Shown here piece after piece: positions 8,199 to 18,843 of a stretch of 64,000 bases of DNA; position 1 is the first letter of the stretch, and each line of letters opens with the position of its first letter. Position numbers and translations under genes: made by a program. Below the pieces are notes generated by a model, which ran no database searches, had not been told where the DNA came from, and saw only the letters and a list, made by a program, of their open reading frames with translations. The stretch is from Pseudomonas fluorescens (GTDB taxonomy: Bacteria > Pseudomonadota > Gammaproteobacteria > Pseudomonadales > Pseudomonadaceae), in NCBI RefSeq assembly GCF_002837185.1, contig NZ_KZ477999.1, forward strand, positions 1-64,000, given 5' to 3'.

Positions 8199-11100
8199 AT
8201 GCACTCGACTTCTCTCTCCCCCCGCCAGACACCCGCGCCACAAGAAACCCAACTGTCCGTCAGTACAGCTTCTGAATCGAGGACACCACAAGTAGCTTTA
8301 TCGAATCACAATCAGCCCAGGCCGCTCGGATTAGCCCCCGATGATCGGATAAAGCTTGAGGTAGGCGGCATAACGCCGGTCGCCGCCGATACGACGGGAG
8401 CAGACCCAGTCGCTGCGCAGCTCCAATTGATTGAGCTGCATCAGACATACAACCGCAAGATTACTGATTTGCTCAGTCACCAGATGACGCTCCAACGCTT
8501 CATCCAGGCTCAGTTGACAAAAGCCTTTCCCCAGCTCAAGCCAATCGACCCCGATGTCATCCTCGTCAACACCTATCGAACTCAACCGCCGGCAGAGCCG
8601 GTGTTGATTTCTACACAAACCTTATCGCAGGCATTGATCAATAAGGTCGCGCAAATCCACGTGAACGCCGTCACGGGTTCGCCTAACGCTGAAGAACACG
8701 GTGCTGACACGCAAATCGTCTTTTACAATAACGGACCTGCAGGGGGGGCCCAGAACACGCTGGAGCATCAGGGCTCCCTGCTGACGCTTGCACAAAATAT
8801 CGCAACCCGCTTCCCCGAGGCGCTCAGTAGCTACTGGAACAGATCTCCCGAGGGCCCCTTCAAACAGCCCTCACGCCTGGCCCAATTACTCGGCCTGCAC
8901 CGGCAAATGCTCTCTACCGAGGCGGCGTTACGGTTTGAAGACGGCACCCTCAGCGAGACGGGCAAAAAGCTGATCGATACCGCTTTTCAGTACCCGACCC
9001 TCGAGGTACGCGAACGCGAACTTCCCGCTGGGGACCGTCCCGGGGTGTATCCCATCCGAATAGATGACAACTGCGCCAACGGTGCCCTTTTAGCCGGTTG
9101 CTTTCTTATCACCCGCAGTGACGGGTCGTCGGCCGAGGCGCCTTATACCGCCAGTGACACCAGAAGCATCGGACTGGATGACACCACTGGACCTGTGGTG
9201 CTGTATACCCCCGGAGAAGGTTTTGAGGAGTTCGCGAGCGCCGGCCACGCCCGCGAAGAACTGATGCAGAGGATCAATAACGGCGGCGAGAAGGCCAACC
9301 AATTACTCAAAAGTTTGCCGGTGTCGGTAGAACACAGTCGCGCCCCTCAATGGGGCGATGACTTACTGCTGGGGTTCGCTCCCGTCACCGGCGACGTCGT
9401 GGCGCAAACCCTTCCCCAGTTGTTGCAGCGCCAGGCGGACGAGGTCAATGACGCCATGCAGTACGGCTTCGCCGAAGCGCAGACTGCCACGCAATCCGCT
9501 CGTACACCCTCGCTGCTTTCTGCCGAAACTGTCGCATCCGTCAATGATGCGGCGGACCTTTCACTGCATTTCGACGGCAGTAACGCTTTGCTCGCACGCA
9601 ATGAACAGCTGAACAACAAACTGCAGCCGCAATGGCTCAAGGAACTGACCCTCGAACAAGAAACGACCTACAGGGAACTGGACGAAGCGGAACACAAAAG
9701 CCTTGCGCACTTGCAACCATTATTGGGAAGCATCCCTTCCCTGAACACTTTCGCCAAACAGTTACTGGCCCAGGCGTTGAAAGTCAAACTGCAGGACCGC
9801 TACCCGAATGCGCAAATAGACCCTGACAACGTGATGGTTCAGATAACAACACAGCCGCCGGGCAATAGCGGCTTGTCAGGCACCCAAAACGCCCCAAAGC
9901 CGAAGATCGACAACACGTCGCTGACCGAAATGGCCCTAATGAACACAGCGCCATGGAAGGATAACTCGCTGACGAGCACCTGGACCGCTCGGGTGGTCGA
10001 TGCCAACGCAAACTACCTGCTGACATTGGATAAAACCTTCCTTGAGGAGCTGATCAGTCAAACCGATGTGGGCGGCCAATACCTTAAGCTACTGGATGAA
10101 AAACTCAGCCCCACCGCCACTTCCGACGAAGCTAAAGCACTACCCAACGCCTGGAAAGAACTTCAAAAGGCAAGGATGGCCAAGGACGCGTTCATCACCA
10201 GCCTGGATCCCGACGCCTACCTGAACAAGCAAAAGATCGCCGAACAGTGGATCAAAGCAACACTTGAGCATGACGATTCCACCACCTGGCCAATCGTCAA
10301 GGGTGCGTCTATCGTCTCGCACAGCGTGGCCGTGGACGGCAAACCCGTCCAGGGCATGCTGGTGATCAAACCGACCAACCACCCCTCCCTTGTCCTGTAC
10401 AGCCCGGATGCTCCCGACGGACGCCCTTTCAGAGAGATTGTGGACGAGGATCAACTTGACGAGCTGCTCAACACTGCGCAGTGGAAAACCTACATGGACC
10501 AACGGGTATCACCGGCTGATCGGTATGGTATTTACGACGACCTGTTTTTGCCTGGGATCAGCAGATGGCTCAAGACATTCGCAGCCGATCATGAAGCGGG
10601 CATCAGGCTAAACCCAATCAAAGGGAGCATCAGTGACAGCCTGTACATGCAGGAGCTGGAGTTGCTCAGAGCAAGAGCCCTGGTTCAGATGACCACCAGC
10701 GCAGATGTATCGGCCCGTTCCACGGTCAACAAGCTGATGTTCGCCGCAGATATGTCCCAACTGTTGCTGAGCCTGACCCCGGTCAACCCCGGTATTTCAG
10801 CCCTCACCAGACTCTCCAAGGCTGCGTTAAGGGCCTTGCGTGCATCCGGACGAAGCCTGCCCAGGCTCCTCACCCAACCGGGGCAATGGGGCGCGGTGTA
10901 CACCGACTTCGCCATGGCCGCGTCGGGTATTCCTTTACTCAGAAGGACCCGGTTGCGCCCGGTATTCAGAGCCCCTGCGCACACGCCCCAACAGCGCCTG
11001 GCAATCTCGCCAGCTACTGCTGGTGCCCCAAGCCATCACCTCGCGCCGGTTCCGGTTACGTTATCGGAGGGCCTCCCCTCACGCATCCCGATCCAATCGC

Positions 11101-11936
11101 CAACCCCGGCCCACACTGCACAGACGTTAAACCGTGGGGATCTCGGCGCTCATGCGCTGGATAATCAGCTACTGGCAGCGATCCCCGTGCGCGCCACTGG
11201 GCCGCAGCAGATTGCCGGCAAATGGCTGATTCGTTACACCGATAACTCAGGGATCAACAGGCCCTATGAGGTAAGCCCGGCATTTAAATTCGAATCGGGG
11301 TATGTAAACGTTGTAAATCCGCAGACGGGACAACGAGTGGCCACGCTGCTGAGCAAAGGGAATGGCGAGTGGGCACCCATCGGTTTGCCGGGAGGGCTCA
11401 AGCTACCGGACCAGCTAAGGACAACCATTGGACGCTCTGCTGTGCCCGTGCCTGCAACGTCGGTGGAAATGGGTATGTCGAAAACTATCCAGGGAGGCGA
11501 ATCCACCCTATCCACTCGCGGCCTCTCGGACTGTTCAGCGCTCGCTGTGTTGTCAGGCTGGAATGGCAAAACCTACAACACCCGAACACTGATGCACTTG
11601 CAGGGCAGCAATCTGGAAGCCCCCTTGAACGGCCGCAAGGGCTTTGATGCAGTAAGAGAACTACAAGCCTCATTGAAAAGCGGTGACAAAGTAATACTGG
11701 TCGGCGGATCCCTTTCTGAATCCAAAATCGGCCTGGCAACAACCTTGAGCCAAACAGACAGCAGTGGCCGGCAACCGCTGCTGGATTTGATCAGCACCGA
11801 GGGAGTGTCCTTCGAGATGGCCGGGGCCTCGGGTGTTGATGTTATGGCTGATGGCAGCTACACGTTGGTTGAAGGAGGCGCCGGCACGGTGGATGACGCG
11901 ATGAAGAAGTGGATCATTGACTTCGCCAAAGACTAG
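8199..11936 (+). CDS. Large toxin-like protein, DUF6543/dermonecrotic-toxin type
   Basis: 1245 residues, no signal peptide; the first 70 residues are rich in Ser, Thr, Pro and Gln, as in many delivered effectors. Two related modules follow: residues 74-345 (IDPD at 116, TQPP at 128, VVLYTP at 333) and 476-745 (IDPD at 540, TQPP at 551, LVLYSP at 731). Together they resemble the repeated DUF6543 (dermonecrotic toxin) domains of Pseudomonas giant proteins. Residues 840-935 hold a hydrophobic stretch. A beta-rich linker domain (about 985-1070, GKWLIRY and RPYEVSP) leads to a C-terminal domain (1095-1245). That domain has C1112 in GLSDC, H1133 in LMHLQG and a VILVGG strand at 1165, which suggests a cysteine-dependent enzyme tail. 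No immunity or secretion gene is adjacent. Family resemblance is moderately sure; enzymatic activity is inference. Confidence 0.65.
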   Translation: MHSTSLSPRQTPAPQETQLSVSTASESRTPQVALSNHNQPRPLGLAPDDRIKLEVGGITPVAADTTGADPVAAQLQLIELHQTYNRKITDLLSHQMTLQRFIQAQLTKAFPQLKPIDPDVILVNTYRTQPPAEPVLISTQTLSQALINKVAQIHVNAVTGSPNAEEHGADTQIVFYNNGPAGGAQNTLEHQGSLLTLAQNIATRFPEALSSYWNRSPEGPFKQPSRLAQLLGLHRQMLSTEAALRFEDGTLSETGKKLIDTAFQYPTLEVRERELPAGDRPGVYPIRIDDNCANGALLAGCFLITRSDGSSAEAPYTASDTRSIGLDDTTGPVVLYTPGEGFEEFASAGHAREELMQRINNGGEKANQLLKSLPVSVEHSRAPQWGDDLLLGFAPVTGDVVAQTLPQLLQRQADEVNDAMQYGFAEAQTATQSARTPSLLSAETVASVNDAADLSLHFDGSNALLARNEQLNNKLQPQWLKELTLEQETTYRELDEAEHKSLAHLQPLLGSIPSLNTFAKQLLAQALKVKLQDRYPNAQIDPDNVMVQITTQPPGNSGLSGTQNAPKPKIDNTSLTEMALMNTAPWKDNSLTSTWTARVVDANANYLLTLDKTFLEELISQTDVGGQYLKLLDEKLSPTATSDEAKALPNAWKELQKARMAKDAFITSLDPDAYLNKQKIAEQWIKATLEHDDSTTWPIVKGASIVSHSVAVDGKPVQGMLVIKPTNHPSLVLYSPDAPDGRPFREIVDEDQLDELLNTAQWKTYMDQRVSPADRYGIYDDLFLPGISRWLKTFAADHEAGIRLNPIKGSISDSLYMQELELLRARALVQMTTSADVSARSTVNKLMFAADMSQLLLSLTPVNPGISALTRLSKAALRALRASGRSLPRLLTQPGQWGAVYTDFAMAASGIPLLRRTRLRPVFRAPAHTPQQRLAISPATAGAPSHHLAPVPVTLSEGLPSRIPIQSPTPAHTAQTLNRGDLGAHALDNQLLAAIPVRATGPQQIAGKWLIRYTDNSGINRPYEVSPAFKFESGYVNVVNPQTGQRVATLLSKGNGEWAPIGLPGGLKLPDQLRTTIGRSAVPVPATSVEMGMSKTIQGGESTLSTRGLSDCSALAVLSGWNGKTYNTRTLMHLQGSNLEAPLNGRKGFDAVRELQASLKSGDKVILVGGSLSESKIGLATTLSQTDSSGRQPLLDLISTEGVSFEMAGASGVDVMADGSYTLVEGGAGTVDDAMKKWIIDFAKD

Positions 11937-11969
11937 GGCCGGCAACAGGCGACTGTTCTGCCCCGAATA

Positions 11970-12003
11970 AAAATGCCCCGTATCGGCTGATACGGGGCAT
12001 TCC
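11970..12003. terminator. Terminator of brnQ (bidirectional)
   Basis: A perfect 12-bp stem, ATGCCCCGTATC / GATACGGGGCAT with loop GGCT. The T-run (ATTTTTATT) is on the minus strand, so it mainly serves brnQ. Confidence 0.88.
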
Positions 12004-12028
12004 TGGTTACAGCGTACGAACAAAAATC

Positions 12029-13342
12029 TTAAGCGATGGCTTCGCTGCGCTTACCGAGCACGCGGTCAACCACGACAGCGACCACCAGCATCATCACCGA
12101 CGGCACCAGCCACGCCAGGCCTTGCTCGCTCAGCGGCAGATGCATCAACTGCGCTGGCATCCAATCCGCCAGGCCCGCCCCCTTGAGTGCATCGATGCAA
12201 CCAAAGATGAACGACACCAGCATCACCGGACCGACGATACGCCCCTGTTCCTGCCAGAAACCCTTACAGAAGCTCAACGCCACCAATACGATGCACGGCG
12301 GGTAGATCGCAGTAAGCACCGGAATGGAGAACGCGATCAGCTTGGTCAGGCCCAGGTTGGACACAAACAGCGAGAACAGCGCCAGGATCACTACCAGGGT
12401 CTTGTAGGACAGCGGCAGGATTTTGCTGAAGTACTCGGCACAGGCACAGGTCAGGCCCACGGCGGTGACCAGGCACGCCAGGGAGATCAGCACAGCGAGG
12501 AAGCCGCTGCCCAGGGAACCGAAGGTATGTTGTACATACGCATGCAGCACCGCAGCACCGTTACTGGCACCAGCGGCCACCGCATGGCTGCCTGAACCCA
12601 GACGGAACAGGCTGACATACACCAGCGCCAGGCCCACACCGGCAATCAGCCCGGCAATGATCGCGTAACGCGTGATCAGCTTGGGCGACTCGACGCCACG
12701 GGAGCGAATCGCGTTGACGATGACGATGCCGAATACCAGCGCGCCAAGGGTATCCATGGTCAGGTAGCCATTGATAAAGCCCTGGGAGAACGGCGCAGCA
12801 ACGTATTCCGGCGTGGCGACACCGACGTCACCGGCCGGCAAGGCAAACGCGGCAATGCCGAGGATGGCCAACGCGATGATCTTCAGCGGCGCGAGAAAAC
12901 GACCGACGGTATCCAACAGTCGACCCGGATACAGGGAGACAAAGAACACCACCAGGAAGTACACCGAACTGTAAAGAAACAGCGCCAGCGGGCTTTCGCC
13001 AGTCAGCGGCGCCAGGCCCACTTCGAACGAGACGGTGGCCGTACGCGGCGTGGCGAACAGCGGCCCTACCGCCAGGTACGCCGCTGCCGCAAGCAGGCCA
13101 CCGGCGATCTTGCCGATGGGGCTGCTCAACGCATCCATACCGCCGCCGACCTTGGCCAGCGCGATCACGGTGACGACCGGCAGGCCGACTGCCGTAATCA
13201 GGAACCCCAGGGCCGCCATCCAGACGTGAGGCCCGGACTGCAAGCCCACGATAGGCGGGAAGATGATATTGCCGGCGCCCACGAACAGGGCAAACGTCAT
13301 GAAGCCCAACGCCAGGATATCCTGGCTTTTCAACACTTTCAT
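12029..13342 (-). CDS. brnQ: Branched-chain amino acid permease (LIVCS family)
   Basis: 437 residues from ATG 13342, the normal length for Pseudomonas BraB/BraZ/BrnQ carriers. About twelve hydrophobic segments span the protein. The N-terminus carries the family signature [18 protein letters not shown]. The protein imports leucine, isoleucine and valine with Na+ or H+ across the inner membrane. The gene is monocistronic, convergent with the toxin-like gene, and separated from sucD by a REP-containing gap. BraB- versus BraZ-type cation use cannot be told from the sequence. Confidence 0.93.
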   Translation of the reverse strand: MKVLKSQDILALGFMTFALFVGAGNIIFPPIVGLQSGPHVWMAALGFLITAVGLPVVTVIALAKVGGGMDALSSPIGKIAGGLLAAAAYLAVGPLFATPRTATVSFEVGLAPLTGESPLALFLYSSVYFLVVFFVSLYPGRLLDTVGRFLAPLKIIALAILGIAAFALPAGDVGVATPEYVAAPFSQGFINGYLTMDTLGALVFGIVIVNAIRSRGVESPKLITRYAIIAGLIAGVGLALVYVSLFRLGSGSHAVAAGASNGAAVLHAYVQHTFGSLGSGFLAVLISLACLVTAVGLTCACAEYFSKILPLSYKTLVVILALFSLFVSNLGLTKLIAFSIPVLTAIYPPCIVLVALSFCKGFWQEQGRIVGPVMLVSFIFGCIDALKGAGLADWMPAQLMHLPLSEQGLAWLVPSVMMLVVAVVVDRVLGKRSEAIA

Positions 13343-13585
13343 TTTGAGGAAATACCACACTACTGAATCGGAATTTAGAGGGGGATTCCCTATGGATGAG
13401 GGAAATACTGCCGGCCCTGATGGGGACCGACCGGTCTGGCGCGCAGCTTCCTTTTGGGAGGCGAGCGCATAAAGAGGCGGCTAGGGTACAGAATTAGGCT
13501 GGCAAACGCACTGTTGCGGGGCGTACTGTCCGATAAGCGACATTCAAATGTCGCGTTTTCATACTTAATCTGACAATGCGATCAA

Positions 13586-13677
13586 ATGTGGCAGGGGGCT
13601 TGCCGCCATTAACGGTGGTTCAGTCACATCATCATGACTGACACCCCGCAATCGGGGGCAGGCCCCCTCCCACATTT
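13586..13677. repeat. REP inverted pair (family 1, degenerate left arm)
   Basis: The left arm AATGTGGCAGGGGGCTTGCC is degenerate and the right arm ATCGGGGGCAGGCCCCCTCC is near-canonical; they are inverted and about 45 nt apart. Confidence 0.85.
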
Positions 13678-13720
13678 GGATCTCTATCAGCCTCAGCTAG
13701 GTTGCTGAGCCCAGAACGCA

Positions 13721-13746
13721 CAAAGGCCACCCGAAGGTGGCCTTTG
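13721..13746 (-). terminator. Hairpin terminator after sucD
   Basis: A perfect 11-bp stem, CAAAGGCCACC / GGTGGCCTTTG with loop CGAA, 30 nt past the sucD stop. No strong T-run follows on the minus strand. Confidence 0.7.
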
Positions 13747-13775
13747 TGGGGTGAAGCGTCAGCTAAGCGCGAGGC

Positions 13776-14657
13776 TTACTTGACGGCCCAACCTGTTAGC
13801 TCGGCCAGGGCCTTGCCGATGTCTGCCAGCGAACGCACGGTTTTCACACCTGCGTCTTGCAGCGCAGCGAATTTCTCGTCTGCAGTGCCTTTGCCGCCGG
13901 AGATGATTGCGCCAGCATGGCCCATGCGCTTGCCCGCAGGGGCAGTCACACCAGCAATGTAGGAAACAACCGGCTTGGTCACGTGTGCCTTGATGTAGGC
14001 AGCCGCTTCTTCTTCAGCCGAACCGCCGATCTCGCCGATCATCACGATCGCTTCGGTCTTCGGGTCTTCCTGGAACAGCTTCAGGATGTCGATGAAGTTG
14101 GAGCCCGGAATCGGGTCACCGCCGATGCCGACGCAAGTCGACTGACCGAAACCGGCGTCAGTGGTCTGCTTCACAGCTTCGTAGGTCAGGGTGCCGGAAC
14201 GGGAAACGATACCGACTTTACCTGGCAAGTGAATGTGACCCGGCATGATGCCGATCTTGCATTCGCCTGGGGTGATCACGCCTGGGCAGTTAGGGCCGAT
14301 CAGGGTAATACCCAGCTCGTCGCACTTGACCTTGGCGTCCAGCATGTCCAGGGTAGGAATGCCTTCAGTGATGCACACGATCAGCTTGATGCCGCCGAAG
14401 GCCGCTTCCAGGATCGAGTCCTTGCAGAAAGGAGCTGGAACGTAGATCACGCTGGCGGTGGCGCCAGTGGCTTCTACTGCTTCTTTCACGGTGTTGAACA
14501 CTGGCAGGCCCAGGTGCTCGGTGCCGCCTTTGCCCGGTGTTACGCCACCAACCATCTGGGTGCCGTACTCGATGGCTTGCTGGGTGTGGAAACTACCTTG
14601 CGAACCGGTAATACCCTGGCAGATAACTTTGGTGTCTTTATTGATCAGGACGCTCAT
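13776..14657 (-). CDS. sucD: Succinyl-CoA synthetase alpha subunit
   Basis: 293 residues. With SucC it converts succinyl-CoA, ADP or GDP and phosphate to succinate, CoA and NTP. The N-terminal CoA-binding Rossmann domain has the [11 protein letters not shown] loop. The phosphorylated histidine lies in the [15 protein letters not shown] motif near residue 247, and the SRSGTLTYE segment is conserved. The ATG overlaps the sucC stop by one nucleotide (TAATG), so the two subunits are coupled. Last gene of the sdh-suc block. Confidence 0.97.
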   Translation of the reverse strand: MSVLINKDTKVICQGITGSQGSFHTQQAIEYGTQMVGGVTPGKGGTEHLGLPVFNTVKEAVEATGATASVIYVPAPFCKDSILEAAFGGIKLIVCITEGIPTLDMLDAKVKCDELGITLIGPNCPGVITPGECKIGIMPGHIHLPGKVGIVSRSGTLTYEAVKQTTDAGFGQSTCVGIGGDPIPGSNFIDILKLFQEDPKTEAIVMIGEIGGSAEEEAAAYIKAHVTKPVVSYIAGVTAPAGKRMGHAGAIISGGKGTADEKFAALQDAGVKTVRSLADIGKALAELTGWAVK

Positions 14658-15823
14658 TATTTGCCCTCCGCAGCTTTGACAACTTGTTGAGCAGCGTCGG
14701 TCAGGCTGGTAGCCGCGATGATGTTCAAACCGCTTTCTGCCAGTACTTTAGCGCCCAGTTCAGCGTTGTTACCTTCAAGGCGAACAACAACCGGGATTTT
14801 AACGCCGACTTCTTTCACTGCACCGATGATGCCTTCGGCAATCATGTCGCAACGAACGATGCCGCCGAAGATGTTGACCAGTACTGCAGCGACGTTGGAG
14901 TCGGACAGGATGATCTTGAACGCTTCGGTCACGCGTTCTTTGGTAGCACCACCGCCTACGTCGAGGAAGTTGGCTGGTTTGCCGCCATGCAGGTTGACGA
15001 TGTCCATGGTACCCATGGCCAGGCCGGCACCGTTGACCATGCAGCCGATGTTACCTTCCAGGGCTACGTAGTTCAGTTCGAACTTGGCAGCGTGCGCTTC
15101 GCGCGGATCGTCTTGCGACGGATCGTGGAAAGTCTTCAGCTTTGGCTGACGGTACATGGCGTTGGCGTCGATGTTGATCTTGGCATCCAGGCAATGCAGA
15201 TCGCCATCAGCCTTGATCACCAGCGGGTTCACTTCCAGCAGGGCCAGATCGTGATCCTGGAACAGTTTGGCCAGACCGACGAAGATCTTGGCGAACTGGG
15301 CAACTTGCTTGCCTTCCAGACCCAGCTGGAACGCCAGCTCGCGACCCTGGAATGGCTGAGCGCCAACCAGTGGATCGATAGTGGCCTTCAGAATTTTTTC
15401 TGGGGTTTCGTGAGCGATCTTCTCGATGTCCACGCCACCTTCGGTGGAGGCCATGAACACGATGCGACGGCTCGAACGGTCAACGACAGCGCCCAGGTAC
15501 AGCTCTTTAGCGATATCAGTGCACGATTCAACCAGGATCTTGGTGACTGGCTGGCCATTGGCATCAGTCTGGTAAGTCACCAGACGCTTGCCCAGCCACT
15601 GCTGTGCGAAGGCCTTGGCGTCTTCTTTGCTGCGAACCAGCTTAACGCCGCCCGCTTTACCGCGACCACCGGCGTGGACCTGGGCTTTGACAACCCACTC
15701 GCTGCCGCCGATTTTGTCGCAAGCTTCTGCTGCTGCTTCCGGGGTGTCTACTGCGTAGCCCTTGGAAACTGGCAGGCCGTATTCAGCGAACAGCTGCTTA
15801 CCCTGATACTCGTGAAGATTCAT
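14657..15823 (-). CDS. sucC: Succinyl-CoA synthetase beta subunit
   Basis: 388 residues from ATG 15823 ([16 protein letters not shown]), the standard start; the frame is open 16 codons upstream. ATP-grasp nucleotide-binding domain with [16 protein letters not shown] near residue 46, and the C-terminal ligase domain with GGATKERV and [10 protein letters not shown]. It pairs with SucD in the cytosol. It is separated from lpdG by 204 nt that contain a strong hairpin, so part of its transcription may be separate from sucAB-lpdG. Confidence 0.97.
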   Translation of the reverse strand: MNLHEYQGKQLFAEYGLPVSKGYAVDTPEAAAEACDKIGGSEWVVKAQVHAGGRGKAGGVKLVRSKEDAKAFAQQWLGKRLVTYQTDANGQPVTKILVESCTDIAKELYLGAVVDRSSRRIVFMASTEGGVDIEKIAHETPEKILKATIDPLVGAQPFQGRELAFQLGLEGKQVAQFAKIFVGLAKLFQDHDLALLEVNPLVIKADGDLHCLDAKINIDANAMYRQPKLKTFHDPSQDDPREAHAAKFELNYVALEGNIGCMVNGAGLAMGTMDIVNLHGGKPANFLDVGGGATKERVTEAFKIILSDSNVAAVLVNIFGGIVRCDMIAEGIIGAVKEVGVKIPVVVRLEGNNAELGAKVLAESGLNIIAATSLTDAAQQVVKAAEGK

Positions 15824-15967
15824 GCTTTTTACCGTCTTCGTTAGGTACTGCGCATTCGGCGCTGCGCTCATTATGAGTGCCGCGCCACCTGTGACTGCTG
15901 CTTGCGCAACCTGCGGGGCTTATGGCCCGTAAAGCTGCACAAGGCTGCGTCCAGCGGATATTCCGCG

Positions 15968-15991
15968 GTGAGTCTTGCTCGCAAGGCTCAC
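15968..15991. other. Hairpin between lpdG and sucC
   Basis: A 10-bp stem GTGAGTCTTG / CAAGGCTCAC (one G-U pair) closed by CTCG, in the 204-nt lpdG-sucC gap. No T-run follows on the minus strand, so it looks more like a processing or stability element than a terminator. Confidence 0.5.
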
Positions 15992-16027
15992 GACGGGCAA
16001 CTCCGCCGTGGTTTCTTATTATCTCGC

Positions 16028-17479
<1,452 letters not shown>

Positions 17480-17481
17480 TT

Positions 17482-17567
17482 AGCTGCAAGCTAGAAGCTG
17501 CAAGCTACAAGTTGAAGCACCAATCGCTCGCTTTGAGCTTGGAACTTGCAGCTTGAAACTTGCAGCT
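17482..17567. repeat. Long imperfect inverted repeat between sucB and lpdG
   Basis: Left arm 17482-17514 and right arm 17535-17567 match at about 26 of 33 positions when inverted. Each arm is itself built from two AGCTGCAAG(C/T)T units. It fills almost the entire sucB-lpdG gap and would form a long stem-loop in the mRNA. A short fragment with the same core (AGCTGCAAGCT) lies after gltA at 26827. Confidence 0.75.
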
Positions 17568-17572
17568 GCTTT

Positions 17573-18799
17573 TTAGATATCCAGAAGAAGGCGAGCCGGG
17601 TCTTCCAGCAGGTTCTTGATGGTCACCAGGAACGTCACGGCTTCTTTACCATCGATCAGGCGGTGATCGTAAGACAGCGCCAGGTACATCATTGGGCGGA
17701 TCACGACCTGGCCGTTGATGGCCATCGGACGCTGGATAATGTTGTGCATGCCCAGGATCGCGGCTTGCGGTGGGTTGACGATCGGCGTCGACATCATCGA
17801 ACCGAAGGTACCACCGTTGGTGATGGTGAACGTACCGCCGGTCATCTCGTCGATGGTCAGCTTGCCGTCACGGGCCTTCTTGCCGAAGCCGGCAATGCCG
17901 CCTTCGATTTCGGCCAGGCTCATCAGCTCGGCGTTACGCAGAACCGGAACCACCAGGCCACGGTCGCTGGACACGGCAACGCCGATGTCTGCATAGCCAT
18001 GGTAGACGATGTCGGCGCCATCGATGGACGCGTTGACTGCCGGGAAGCGTTTCAGCGCTTCAGTGGCCGCTTTCACGAAGAACGACATGAAGCCCAAGCG
18101 TACGCCGTTGTGGCTCTTCTCAAAGAGATCCTTGTACTTCGAACGCAGCGCCATGACTTCAGTCATGTCGACTTCGTTGAACGTGGTCAGCATCGCCATG
18201 TTCGATTGTGCTTCAACCAGGCGCTTGGCCACGGTGGCACGTACACGGGTCATCGGTACGCGCTTCTCGGTACGGTCGCCGGCAGCGAACACAGGCGCGG
18301 CGGCAGCAGGAGCGGCAGCCTTGGCAGGTGCGGCAGCCGGAGCGTTTTTCTTGGCTTCAACCGCAGCCACCACGTCTTCCTTGGTGACACGGCCATCTTT
18401 GCCGGTGCCCTTGATGGACGCCAGGTTGATACCGTTCTCTTCAGCCAACTGGCGAGCAGCCGGTGCAGCGATTGGATCTTCACCACCCGCAGCCGCAGGG
18501 GCGGCAGGTGCGGAAGCGGCAGCCGGTGCAGCGGCGGCAGCAGGAGCAGGAGCAGCAGCGCTGCCCTCTTCGATCGAGCCCAGTACCTGGTTCGACAGGA
18601 CGGTAGCACCCTCTTCTGCCACGATTGCGCCCAGCACGCCGTCGGCTTCGGCCAGCACTTCGAGCACGACCTTGTCGGTTTCGATGTCGACGATCAGGTC
18701 GTCACGCTTGACGGCCTCGCCTGGTTTCTTGTGCCAGGTGGCAACGGTGCCATCGGCAACCGATTCCGGGAATGACGGGGCTTTGATTTCGATAGCCAT
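17573..18799 (-). CDS. sucB: Dihydrolipoyl succinyltransferase, 2-oxoglutarate dehydrogenase E2
   Basis: 408 residues. The N-terminal lipoyl domain carries the lipoylated lysine in [12 protein letters not shown] near residue 43. An Ala/Pro-rich linker (about 78-105) joins the E1/E3-binding domain ([11 protein letters not shown], about 115-150). A second Ala-rich linker leads to the catalytic domain, whose active-site motif is [11 protein letters not shown] near residue 379. It transfers succinyl from SucA to CoA. Start ATG lies 44 nt after the sucA stop. Confidence 0.97.
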   Translation of the reverse strand: MAIEIKAPSFPESVADGTVATWHKKPGEAVKRDDLIVDIETDKVVLEVLAEADGVLGAIVAEEGATVLSNQVLGSIEEGSAAAPAPAAAAAPAAASAPAAPAAAGGEDPIAAPAARQLAEENGINLASIKGTGKDGRVTKEDVVAAVEAKKNAPAAAPAKAAAPAAAAPVFAAGDRTEKRVPMTRVRATVAKRLVEAQSNMAMLTTFNEVDMTEVMALRSKYKDLFEKSHNGVRLGFMSFFVKAATEALKRFPAVNASIDGADIVYHGYADIGVAVSSDRGLVVPVLRNAELMSLAEIEGGIAGFGKKARDGKLTIDEMTGGTFTITNGGTFGSMMSTPIVNPPQAAILGMHNIIQRPMAINGQVVIRPMMYLALSYDHRLIDGKEAVTFLVTIKNLLEDPARLLLDI

Positions 18800-18843
18800 T
18801 ATCTGTAGGTCCTTAAAATTCGGTTTCAGTCAGCGCGAAGGCG

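Larger units (their letters stand above)
13343..13775. other. Intergenic region with REP pair and terminator
   Basis: 433 nt between brnQ and sucD. It holds the brnQ promoter area (13343-13500, no clear consensus), a REP pair (13586-13677) and the sucD terminator (13721-13746). No gene was found. Confidence 0.6.
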
